NCBI GenBank assembly: GCA_033239125.1
Contig: BSWB01000005.1
Span: forward strand, 137,636,494-137,700,493
Reading direction: 5' to 3'
DNA length: 64,000 bases
Source of the DNA: Fagopyrum homotropicum
Taxonomy: Eukaryota > Streptophyta > Magnoliopsida > Caryophyllales > Polygonaceae
Shown piece after piece: positions 11,395 through 21,549 of the stretch. The translations under genes and the position numbers were made by a program. A model generated the notes under the pieces. The model was not told the DNA's origin, did no database searches, and was given only the letters and a program-made list of their open reading frames with translations. Position 1 is the stretch's first letter. Each line of letters starts with the position of its first letter.

Positions 11395-11530
11395 CGATTA
11401 TTCGTAATTACAAACGTTTTTTAAGTGAGATATAACAATGTATACAAGCATTAAGTTCGTAATTACAAACATTTTTTAAGTGAGGCATAACAACGTATAG
11501 AAGCATTAAGTTCGTAATTACAAACGGTCA
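11395..11530. repeat. Tandem duplication of about 62 bp
   Basis: 'ttcgtaattacaaacgttttttaagtga...' at about 11401 is repeated at 11455 with few changes and a third partial copy starts near 11511 ('ttcgtaattacaaacgg'). It lies inside the 8951-12593 element, just downstream of the FAR1-like remnant. Confidence 0.7.
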
Positions 11531-11712
11531 AACCCGACTGTAGACGCATAACTCTTATAAAAGCTTCTTCATCCTCAATTGTTTTGAACCTCTTTCCAAT
11601 TGTCGGTATCAACATTTCATCACATGTTGGTATCCAATACACTGATCCATCTGGCGTTTTTGTCTTGGCAAAACCAACAGGAATATCTTCATCATATATT
11701 CGCCTTCTTGAA
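11525..11712 (-). pseudogene. FAR1-related N-terminal domain remnant
   Basis: On the minus strand, after a TTGCAG acceptor at about 11713, a frame without ATG reads through YWIPTCDEMLIPTIGKRF and then an acidic/aromatic stretch ending VMRLQSGLT. The pattern 'W-P-C ... L-P-x-IG-x-x-F ... F ... SG' matches the start of the FAR1 DNA-binding domain in plant FAR1/FRS proteins and related MULE transposases. No zinc-binding remainder, MULE catalytic core or SWIM finger follows, so only a fragment is present. Family assignment rests on this short pattern. Confidence 0.4.
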
Positions 11713-12610
11713 CTGCAATAGACTTATAAACCTCCCATTGTTTGGTTGTGCCTAAAAAAAAAAATCTATTAGGTGTCAATGGATTTTATTCGTAATTATA
11801 ATGATCTTTTAAACTGAAACTAAAATGATACAAATGTGTTATTCGTAGTTACTCTGTTTATTACATTTATCATCAACCTCAAATTTTTTGATTCGTAATT
11901 ATAATGATCTTTTCAACTAAAACTAAAATGTTAAAAATGTGTTACTCATAGTTAATCTATTTATTATATTTATTATCAACATCGAATTTTTTGAGTCTAT
12001 CGGTTCTTCGTACGAGTTTCAACAATGCAACTCTACCATTCTATCGGTTATTCACACGAGTTATGCCAAACCGATTTAAGATACAAAGAGTAAATTTGAA
12101 TACATACACTTACTCAGATTTGCAGATGGAGAAATAAACTGCTTTTCTTGACGGGATATGATTTTCTTGACTAGATATGACAGCTTGTTGAAGTCTATTG
12201 TTATGGTCGACTTGAACAGAGGTTGTAGAGATAACAAATTGAATAATTTTGCAAATGCACACTCAATCGGAGTTTTCCATTGTTTCGTTTTTCATTTGAC
12301 CGAATTGGGTAGATCAGTTAATGGAGTTGAACGTATAATAGAGAGGATGAAGGAGATATCTGGTGAATCTTTTTTAACTAACGGTTTCCTATAATACAAT
12401 ACATATTTTAAAAAAACAATTAAGAGAGAGTGTGTTCACTCTCTTTGAATGAGAGTGAGTAAGTATTATACATTAATTGGTTTTTTATTTATCATTTTCT
12501 ATCATTAATCTAGTCCATTGGATTTTAAAAATTGGAGGGTCACGATTTGTTCTCATGTATACACGTTAGGGGTTGTTCTCATATGATCTATCCTCTATCT
12601 ATCTATATAT

Positions 12611-13817
12611 AGATTTTAGTTCAAGTGAGGAGATATCTTGTAGATAAAAATTAGAAGGGTTGTAAGTCATTGGATGGATTTAAATCAAGGGCTCTCACAC
12701 GCTCATCATTAATGGCATTTTTGTAAATTGACTTAAAATCTGGAAAAATACCCTTGCATTCAAAATAGTCAACGGTGTTCATACTTTTATAAGTCATTGT
12801 TCATGTTTTTATACATCGGTGTTCATAGTATTTTTATTCATCAAAGTGTCATGCCCATTTATTCTTTTGTGTTCATTTTATAATGCATAGATGTTCATTT
12901 ACAGTATATAACCACAAAAATAAAAAAAAACTCATCAGAAAACGTTAAAAGATGATCATAATATGTTATGTACGTGTCAAAGTTATAGATAAGTCATCGG
13001 TGTTCATATTTTTATACGTCATTGTTCATGTTTTTATTCGTCAGTGTTTATACTTTTTATGTCACTGTTCTTGTAAATATTATAAACTATTTTTCTATAA
13101 GGCATTTTGCCGAACAGTTTGCGTGAACACTAAAAGGAGCATATAGATTATTCAATTGGAGCTATTAGACCAACTCAACTTATGTATATACATGTATTTT
13201 CTCAATAAAACTTATCAAACACAAAATGATTCAAACAAATTTCATTTCGAAGACAAACATCAATCATAATGAAATCTAAACCTTAAGAATGGAAATCTAA
13301 TCAGTGAGAGTAGAAATTCGAAGACACAAAACTTGAATCGTCTTGTGTTCTCTTTGATTTCACAATTTTTATGTAATTGATCTCTGAATATTATCAACAT
13401 GATTTTAAAGAAAATTATAATTTTCAAAAAAAATGAACATCATATTATGAACACCATAACTGTAAAAAAAATGAATACATACTTGTAATAAAATGAATAT
13501 CATATTTTATTAACACAATTTCTTTCAAATAGTATAATTTTTTAAAACAAAATCCGAAAAAAAATACAAAAATGAACAATTAGTGTTAAAAAATGAAAAG
13601 TTAGTGTTGGAAAAAAATGAACATTTATTCATAAAATATGAACAATCACTCTTTTTATAAAAATATGAACACCAATTTTTATTTACAAAAAGAAAATCTG
13701 GAAAAAAAAAAATAAAAAAAAAAATAGTGAGGTGGCATGCCACATGTTACCACCCCAGCTCTCCTCATTCCTATCTCCAAGGGTCCTCCTCACCGGAAGT
13801 CCGGAACCAGACCCCCT
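12611..13817. mobile_element. 1.2-kb inverted-repeat element with GTTCAT arrays
   Basis: The left end (agttcaagtgaggagatatcttg) and the right end read in reverse (ggtgaggaggacccttgg...) are imperfect inverted copies and share the terminus seen at 8455. The interior is also symmetrical: 'gtgttcat' words on the plus strand at 12775-13070 and the reverse 'atgaac' words at 13430-13680. Near the right end lies 'gaggtggcatgccacatg', the counterpart of the 8340 palindrome. No coding sequence was recognised. Confidence 0.55.
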
Positions 13818-13839
13818 CTCTCTATATATATATATATAT

Positions 13840-14680
13840 CACCATATTTATGAAAATGTCTCGGTAGTTTATAACTTTGTTTCCAAAACATAACTTCAAT
13901 TAGCAAATCAAAAGTAAAAAGTCCTTATAATTATTTTCCAAAGATCAGAAAGTATTGAGAAAATTGGTGCAATTGTGTATCTCACATAAACTATGTCACT
14001 ACTTTTACTAATTAATTAACTAATTAATTAAACGAGTAAAAAAAATAAGAGAAGTTGAAATGGGGAAGAGCGAATAATGGAGAAGAACACCGCTGCCGCT
14101 AGGGAAGGTTTCGCCACTTTTGTGTTCTTGTGTCGCCCTCCACGCAGAAGCTCTCTCTTGTGCTGCACAAAAACCGCCCTCCTGCGCCGCCGCGCCTCCC
14201 TGTTTCCGGCATTATGCCTATTGCACCACCACTCCTCTTGTCCTCTCCTCCTTCATTGCACCTCTACGACATATACTAGCGAAGAAGATGAAAATCGTCG
14301 TCTTTAATTGTACATATTAGGTTTCACTAGTTTAGATAAATAAAATTTGTGTATTATAACTTGAATAACACTAGTTTTGATAACACTAGTTAGCCAAGGT
14401 TCAAAACCCGCAAACAACCAATTTTTAGTATTTTGAATTAACGCTCAAAAAGAGTCCACTTACCCACCTCACCCAAATAATATAAATTATTCACTAAAAA
14501 CAACTGTGAATAATTTTAAATTAGCAAAGTAGCCAATATTGTAGTTGCTATAAACACGAGGAAAACAGACTATCTAATGACCAATTTCATTTACCAACCA
14601 GTGAAATGATGTAACTTTTACATACCAACAAGGCACCAAAAGCATGTTCAGAGTTGGCGACGGCCACCAAATTAGTCATA
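13840..14680. other. Unassigned region with a GC-rich island
   Basis: Between AT-rich flanks, 14077-14300 is GC-rich and holds two overlapping plus frames (76 and 66 codons) of low-complexity Arg/Leu/Ser/Cys-rich composition. There is no known domain and no convincing splice context, and the two frames are equally open. I regard neither as an established gene. Confidence 0.4.
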
Positions 14681-14770
14681 CTACTAGAAAATGAAAATGT
14701 GTAAGATGAAAGTCATTCAAAGGAAAAATATTGAATCAACCTCAAAACTAAGATGCTACGGCGATTTCGC

Positions 14771-14947
14771 TCATTTCATCTTTGCCTCTGTAAATAGAAC
14801 ATGGCGGTTCACCCTCGGATCAAATTTCCTGAACTCGAGTTTCTCTGTCATTTTCTTGGGGTTCTTCTTCTTCACATAGAAGAATCCAGTACCAGCAGAA
14901 GACACCAGCCTGATGAATACTGAAGCAGCCTTCTTATCTCTACCCAT
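14771..14947 (-). CDS. Mitochondrial large ribosomal subunit protein bL33
   Basis: A 58-codon frame begins MGRDKKAASVFIRLVSSAGT and contains FFYVKKK, EKLEFRKFDPRVNRHVLFTE and a C-terminal AKMK. This is the full-length plant bL33 of nuclear origin (family length 55-60 residues), a small basic protein of the 50S-type subunit. The conserved K-L-x-x-x-K-(Y/F)-x-P-x-x-x-x-H block is intact. Mitochondrial rather than plastid placement is inferred from similarity to the short plant nuclear form, which lacks a long transit peptide. Upstream on the minus strand, CTACACAG at about 14982-14989 is a good acceptor, and GAATTCTAG|GTATTT near 16322 a good donor. The leader therefore probably has an intron of about 1.3 kb with a first exon near 16325-16400. 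It faces the NDUFA8-type gene head to head. Confidence 0.9.
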   Translation of the reverse strand: MGRDKKAASVFIRLVSSAGTGFFYVKKKNPKKMTEKLEFRKFDPRVNRHVLFTEAKMK

Positions 14948-16399
14948 CCTTCAGTTTCAATAAAGCAGGGTATAAATAATCTGTGTAGGAAAATAAAGCC
15001 GGAAGAAAATAAAAAGATTACACTTTGAAATGAATAATATTTATCCAGCAATGCACTGTAGGGCAAAGTTAATTTTGGATTCAGCAACTTTTCACTGATA
15101 TAAGTTTACTACTGATGTGGCTTAGAATTAGAACCATTTCTAAATCCTTGATAACTGTTTTCTCTTTATTCATCATAACTATCACCAATGATTCAATCAA
15201 AAGATTGTCCATCTCGACGAACATTTTACAAAAACTTGCAATTGACCAACTAAGGAGTACGCAGAGACAAGCTCTTGTTTATTGTCAGGAAGTTGGAAAT
15301 TTTGGGATCCAGTAGAATATAAAGACAAGCTTTCAATCTCATAAACCTCAAAATCACTTCATGGTGAAAAGCTAAAACAGAAGTTGATAGTTAATTGCCA
15401 TAATTATTACACTGATAATAAATCAATGATACAGGCTCCAGCCAAATGTAAAAGTAAATAATCACCAAGTCAGCAAGACAGCAACTGAAACAGGAAATGC
15501 AAAGAAAGTCTAAATACCATAGCAAAAGCCAATAAGAAAGCAATCATGTACAGTCGGTTATTGTCAAAGAAATGTTTTCATCTTACATCAAAGCAAACAA
15601 AAGCTAGTAGGGTCACAAAGGCAATTGTTCAGGTTAACTTCTGTGTCGAATACTGCTAAAAGTTGGATAGGGGTCACACTGGGGCGCAGGCAGATGACTG
15701 AAGTGACCCCAAACCGCACAAAATGGTCACCTATTAGTCTATTACACCCTCACTAACTCTGCTAGCCTAGTCGGAACCATAACGGATCTACACGAAAACG
15801 ACTTACCAATTCCATTTTCCATTAGCTTGGCCATCTTTCAGGAGTTCTTAACAAGAAATATATATTTTTCAACAGATTTTTACTAGTGCATGTTGTCTTG
15901 TTCATACCAGTGGTTAATCTATTGAATGGATTATTGAAAACAACACAACAAGTATCTGATTGAGTAATCTAATTATCTTCAGACGATCTGATATCGATTT
16001 TATGATATTGTGAAGCCGAACGAATCAATTAAAACCATTACAACGAGTCAATGCATCAAAACCTAATTCAAAAAAACCCTAGTTCTAGCATATCGTATGG
16101 CGTTGCAAACGATGTTAATTACCTTATTCTAGTTGACCTAAGATCCACAAACTAGCCACAAACACCAAAAACCAGTAAACGGGAAATCATGAACACGAAC
16201 TGCTTCTCATAGCAGTCAAACAGTTCAGGCAAGACAACCCTAGTAGTGTAATTTTTCACAAGCAACATGAACTGGATACTAAGAGAAAGAGAAAAAAAAA
16301 AGTGGAAATTGCATAAAAATACCTAGAATTCCCAGGTTCCGACTCCGATTAGATCTCCGGCTTCGCTCGTGAGAGTGAATAACAAGAGAAAAGGGGTTA

Positions 16400-16724
16400 A
16401 CAGGAGTAACACGAACTAGAAAGAATTAACTATGCACTATATGCAGTCATCAGGGTTTTCCAATATTGCCCCTTAGGAACTTCGAAATTACGCACCCTAC
16501 CACTCCACGAAACTCATTCCCTTCTGTACCATTGAGATCAGATATCTACCTTCACATACCAAAATTGGTCGACGGATTGACATAATTAGAATTCAGAAGG
16601 TGATGAATACAACTTCCATTCCTTCAAATTGCAATTTTTTCTCTTCAATGTTTCTATTACAGATTTGATCGTACAGTCTGATTTCGTTCTTCCGGTTTAG
16701 GGTTTTTCTAAGTTTACAGGGAGG
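16400..16724. promoter_or_regulatory. Shared bidirectional promoter of bL33 and NDUFA8
   Basis: Only about 325 bp separate the inferred bL33 first exon from the NDUFA8 ATG. A telo-box-like 'tttagggttttt' lies at 16696-16707, just 18 bp before the plus-strand ATG. Such motifs are common near transcription starts of plant ribosomal and mitochondrial biogenesis genes. I saw no TGGGCY site II element. A 'tctattacag' acceptor-like word near 16655 leaves open a leader intron for NDUFA8. Confidence 0.5.
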
Positions 16725-18513
16725 ATGGCGAGTAATGCAGTGGAGGCGGCGGGAGGGCCGATTTCGACGTCGGCGATGCTAACGGCGTCGTGGAAACACA
16801 TCGGAGAGAGATGCCATAACCAGAACGTGGAGTTTCTCAGATGCAAGAAGAGAGATGGAAACCCTGAGAAGTGCATTGAAAAGGGCAACCAGGTCACTCG
16901 CTGTGTATTTGGCTTGTAAGTTCTTAATCTTCTTCTTTGTTTTCGTTTCGTTACTTCATCATTATCCAGATCACTTACAAGTTACAATTGTGGATAGCAT
17001 TGATTGAGAATGATAGCTATGTTGATTAGGGTGCTTGATTACGTATCCTGTGTATGAATGAATGTACATTTCAAAACACTTTATGATCGTGAGGAAATTC
17101 AGATTATAAGCCAAATTCACAGCGAGTGACCTGGTTGCACTTTTCAATGCACTTCTCAGGGTTTTGGATTTTCTCACCATCACTTACAAGTTACAATTGT
17201 TGATAGCATTGATTGAGAATGACACAGCTCTGTTGATTAAGGTGCAGCGTTGCTTGATTATGTATCCTGAATATGAATGGATATACACTCCAAAACACTT
17301 GATTATCGTGAGGGAATTCAGATTATAAATGTGGTCATATTATTTTAGATGATTAATGGCATGTAGACTTGTAGCATATAGAATACATTTTGATTGCTAC
17401 GAGTCTACTTTCCGACGTGATTCTTACATATCGGTTGTTTATCTTATTGTGCATGGATCGGGGCAATAACCAAAGATCGTATTACTGTCGATATCAGAAA
17501 ATATATGGTTAGATTTGTGAGCATAGCGACGGTCTTCTACTCTCCCCCATTTTTTATGAGATTTTGTTGATAGATTCCCTTACGTGAGCACACCTTTATG
17601 ATGCAAATTTGAAATATTAAAAACTTGTGCCATTATATGTTGGTGTCTATGAAGAAATTAAACTCCACAACTACTTGAACCAGACATTCATTAAGTTTCT
17701 TGCAAAGAAAATGCTTGTTCAGCGTTTTTATCATGTTTGAGGGATTAGATGATGAATCCTCAACTTATATGCTCTGTAAATTATCTCTTTTGTTTCTCGT
17801 TTTCTCCTCCAATGTGTGGATCATTAGATCTACTATGTCTCTAAGACAAGCTCTTCACCGTGTTGCTACTGATGATCATTCATGTAGATTGTTTCTTTTG
17901 TTTTGTTAGACATGTAGATTCTTTCTGCACATCCCTATCAACCTGGAAGTTGATGTTCACTGCATTTGTCTAGAGGAGTATGGCTGATATAAGATCTTGG
18001 TTGATTTCACTCTGGTATTTCTACTTGAGATTTTCTTTCCGCATTTAAGTTAAAAGACTTGGATAAGGGAACAAAGTGGCTAGCAAACATATTGTCTAGA
18101 TCAGATGGAATTCTTGGACAAGCTGTGAAAGGAAGAACCCCTATGAATTATCTGCAGCAACGATGAAGATCATAGTTCCTTTTATATCTCTTCTAGTTGC
18201 TTTCATTTTGAATGGTGCAACTTCTGTATGAAGTCATCAGTTTGAAGATGAAATTCCACAACGATCCTAAGAACAGCTTGTAGTATTCAATTTATCGTTT
18301 CATGTTAGGTTTTGTGATCCACGTATAAGCGTTTTATGAACATTCGCTTCCCCTGAATATCCGTTTACATTGTTGGTGTGCAGGCTAAGGGATCTCCATC
18401 AAAAGTGCACAAAAGAGATGGATTCTTATGCAGGCTGCATGTACTACAATACGAATGAGTTTGATCTATGTCGCAAAGAGCAGGAAGCTTTTGAGAAGGC
18501 ATGTCCTCTGTAA
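16725..18513 (+). CDS. Mitochondrial complex I subunit, NDUFA8/PGIV type (two exons)
   Basis: NDUFA8 is an accessory subunit on the intermembrane-space side of respiratory complex I, imported and oxidised by the MIA40 route. Exons are 16725-16915 (donor GTAAGT) and 18384-18513 (acceptor GTGCAG), 321 nt in all, giving 106 residues, the normal plant length. The cysteine framework is visible: C30-C40, C50-C60 and C72-C82 (each CX9C) and C93-C104 (CX10C). Recognisable blocks are ASWKHIGERC, NPEKCIEKG and CRKEQEAFEKACPL. The start at 16725 is the first ATG after the leader and gives a family-typical N-terminus. The 1.47-kb intron contains a partly inverted copy of exon 1 (see separate entry). The gene is divergent to the bL33 gene. 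Confidence 0.93.
16974..17330. repeat. Intronic duplication enclosing an inverted exon-1 fragment of NDUFA8
   Basis: Two direct repeats of about 135-148 bp, both starting 'cttacaagttacaattgt' and ending 'attcagattata', lie at 16974-17108 and 17183-17330. Between them, 17104-17164 is the reverse complement of the end of exon 1 plus its donor (16860-16918), with a few changes. Read on the minus strand it includes CTGAGAAGTGCATTGAAAAG. It is non-coding in the gene's sense orientation and is removed with the intron. Confidence 0.85.
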
Positions 18514-18884
18514 TTATGCCTTAAAAAAGGAACTGTTTTGAAATAATGAGACACTTGCTGTGAACTTATGGCTTGCAATCTGCTAACTCTCGGCAGTTTC
18601 AACATATGTGCATGTTAAAGGCTGTGTTTGGCAAAACACAATTTACCTTGTAAGATTTTCCTATCAACTCATTATCATGTTAATGATACATCTTCTACAT
18701 ATTTACCAAACATGACCTAACCCAAAAATCTCAACTTAGGAAGTGACTTGCTTGGTTTGAATGTGAAGTTGTAGGCCCGACAAAATCATACTTCCTGGGC
18801 CTATAATTTGATTGTTTCAACTTTCACCGCAAAATGTCAAAGTAAACACTACTATGAGGTCATTTTTTGCATACAACACATTAA

Positions 18885-19194
18885 GACCCGTTTGGTTTAA
18901 CTCTGAGAAGGGAATGGAAACAAATTTAGTCTATATGAATACACTTTTTCGTGAAATTTTTTGAAATTATTTTTTGTGGTTTAAAGTAATTGTAAGATAA
19001 TTTGATTAGTTTTGAAGCTAAAGTAAGTGTAGTATAATTTGATTAGTTTTGAAGTAAATATATTCTTCATGAAACTGCAAGAAATGATTCAAAAAAATCT
19101 CATGAATAAGGTACACGTGGAGATCCCCTTAGCCTACACATATGGACTAGATGTATTTTCATTCCGTTTTTGAAATTATAACCAAATGGGGGTT
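18885..19194. mobile_element. Candidate MITE downstream of NDUFA8
   Basis: The left end 'gacccgtttggttt' and the right end 'aaccaaatgggggtt' are imperfect inverted repeats. Similarity continues inward ('gagaagggaatgg' against the reversed 'aaaacggaatg'). Both ends are bordered by TTAA. The segment is 310 bp with no coding sequence. The superfamily is not clear. Confidence 0.4.
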
Positions 19195-20120
19195 AAATGT
19201 GGAAGCAAAATGACACATTGAAAGAGGCTTACACTAAATAATGGATATATGTACGCAAACCCTTTGACCATTTTCATTGCTGTGTAAGTCTTACATTCTA
19301 CACCGCCAATAGAAATTTTGCTGTCTTATATTCTATATTATAAATAGGAAATATCTAGTGTTTTTTTGGAAATGTTCAAGTATAAATTGAAACCATTTCC
19401 ATTGTTATAATGGCTTGAACAAAATACAATGCTTAGCACCCATTGTGACAGACTGAGGTTATCTATATTTACAATTAACGTTCTAGGATACACTTCAAAT
19501 ATAAGAAAATTGTTGCGTGAGGTAAGTGATCGGTTCGGACCCATTGACTAAACAAACAGAGCATGAATACATGTTAAATTCGAATGAAAATGAGTAGAAC
19601 ATGAGACGTTAAATTTTGGTTCATTCAAGTTGGATTACAATCCTAAATATGACTAGATGAGTTATTTTTCAATAAGATTGTTTTATGAGCCGAATACTCG
19701 AGTGCAACTCATCTCAAAGTACCCAATTCAAAATGTTCACTTGACTGACACAAACTGAGTACAAAGGATATTTATAAATAAAGATTTTGGATAAATAGAT
19801 TCTATGTTCATTATGTTTGTGTACCGCTTTAATTTTATACTACTTGTATTAAAGAATTTGGTCTAATTATTAGAGAGAAATCTCAAAAAGGCTTACTAAG
19901 CTAATTTGACAATTTTGATTTCATACATCTAAGTACAAAATTAATTAAACTCAAATTCGGTCCCGGGCTCCAAATTCAAAATTAATTGAACTCATATTCA
20001 ATTTCACAAGTAAAAAATTAATTCAACACTAATTTCGCATTTTGACTGTTGAATTAAAGGGATGGTTAAAACAAAATAAATAAAATTGAGTTATTTTAAA
20101 ATTTCCGGTTAAAAAGTGAA

Positions 20121-21051
20121 GGGAAAAATGACCAAGAATAATATCAACTATGAGGTATGAACAAAAAATAATACAAACTTTAAAAATTACTAGTTGGTAT
20201 ACAAACTATTTTGCATTAAACCAATTTTGATACGGGGTGAAGTTATAGCCAATTTACTTACAAGAATCGCCCAAAACTTTTTAAATTACACAAAGTTACC
20301 CCTACATTATATTTTATTTCACAAATCACCCTTATTATTTTTTATACCTAACGAATTATATAATTAAGGTTATTTATCACTTTATTCTAAAATATTTTAG
20401 GCATTTATTTAAAATATAACTATAAGAATGATTGAGAAGTTTTAACACTTTAAAAATAAAATTTTGGTTAAAAGACTCATACTTGGTGACATTTCCATAA
20501 CTTTTTGCTATAAAATAAAATTGATTTTTGAAGTTTTAAAATTTAAACATGAAATGTAGATTTTTTTTCACAAATTTACTTTAAATATATTAATTATATA
20601 TTTTCAAAGTACACAAATTTTCAAATTAGTATTATATTCTTTCGTTAAGTTTTACCTACAAATATGGATTATTCCATCAACCTAAACCCATAAAACAATA
20701 ATGACACCAAACATGGTTCTATTAACCAAAATTTCATTTTTAAACTTCTTAATTTTTTTAATGAATAAATACCTTAATTATTAAAAATAAAGTGATAACT
20801 AACTTTTCTTACCTAATTCGTTAAGTATACAAAAATAACATGGGTGATTATTGAAAGAAAGTAAAATATAGGGTCATTTTGTCTGATTTAAAATATGTTG
20901 ACGATTTTTTTAATAAAATTTGGTTAGATTTTGACCCCGTATCAAAATTGGTTTAATGTGAAATAGTTTATGCATCAGATAATAGTTTTTAACGTTTGTA
21001 TTATTTTTTATTCGTACCTCATAGTTGGTATTATTTTTGATCAATTTTTTC
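20121..21051. mobile_element. 931-bp foldback element upstream of SPL7
   Basis: The ends 'gaataatatcaactatgagg' and, reversed, 'aaataataccaactatgagg' start inverted arms. The outer 115-125 bp are strongly conserved, including 'ccaattttgatacggggt' against 'accccgtatcaaaattgg'. Pairing continues inward, for example 'cctaacgaattatataatt' against the reversed 'cttaacgaattaggtaag', so almost the whole element can fold into one long hairpin. No coding sequence is present. It ends about 500 bp before the SPL7 start codon. An arm of the same family is seen at 5.4 kb. Confidence 0.75.
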
Positions 21052-21549
21052 AAAAGTGGGGTATGTTACTTCCAAAATTAGCCAAGAAACAAACAAACCC
21101 TAATTAATCAGTTCTTTTTAATAATATAATCATTTAAACACTCCATTATTAGGCCATTGGCTCCTCCGATTCCCGGTGAGCTGGATGTAAAGACATCTTA
21201 CCCGCTTAAATAAATAATATTTGATTCCCACACGCCCCACACATTCACACCCAAAAGAATTCAAAAAATAAAAATAAAAAGAGAGATAAATTAAAATGGC
21301 ACGCCACTGTAATTTCTGAGATATGTCGACATTAGTTAATCATCTAAGTCTAACCCCTCATATTGGTACTGACTACGACCAATCACGTCTCTTCCCAGCT
21401 GCTGCCACCACCAACACCAACACCAACACCTAACAGCTGACTTCTCTCCAACGCCACCCCTTCTCTCTCTTCCCTTCTCCGCTAACCCTATCTCTTCTTT
21501 ATCACCTGCTCAATCCATTCTTTAGGTTTACTTTACGGATTCGAATCGA
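21052..21549 (+). promoter_or_regulatory. SPL7 proximal promoter and leader
   Basis: About 500 bp separate the foldback element from the ATG. The last 150 bp are CT-rich ('cttctctctcttcccttctcc'), as in many plant leaders. A CACCAACACCAACACC repeat occurs at about 21408-21430. One GTAC core (SPL7's own recognition word) lies near 21366, but a single 4-mer is not evidence of autoregulation. No clear TATA box was seen. Confidence 0.4.

Larger units (their letters stand above)
8951..12593. mobile_element. 3.6-kb TIR element carrying Ulp1-like and FAR1-like gene remnants
   Basis: The left end AGGGTGTGGTTCTCATGAGA continues into CCCCTAACGTGTATACATG. The right end, read in reverse, starts AGGATAGATCATATGAGAAC and continues into the identical CCCCTAACGTGTATACATG. 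The ends are thus imperfect inverted repeats of about 50 bp set in TA-rich microsatellite. Inside are a plus-strand Ulp1 (C48) protease-like remnant (10010-11006) and a minus-strand FAR1-like remnant (about 11525-11712). There is also a GC-richer segment with an 84-codon frame of unknown nature (9191-9445) and local tandem duplications. In plants, Ulp1 and FAR1-type domains both occur in Mutator-like elements, so a defective MULE is my preferred reading. No 9-bp duplication is visible, so the superfamily remains inference. Confidence 0.6.

Noticed and set aside
14077..14320. Two overlapping plus frames in a GC-rich island
   Set aside because: Low-complexity composition, no domain, both frames equally open.
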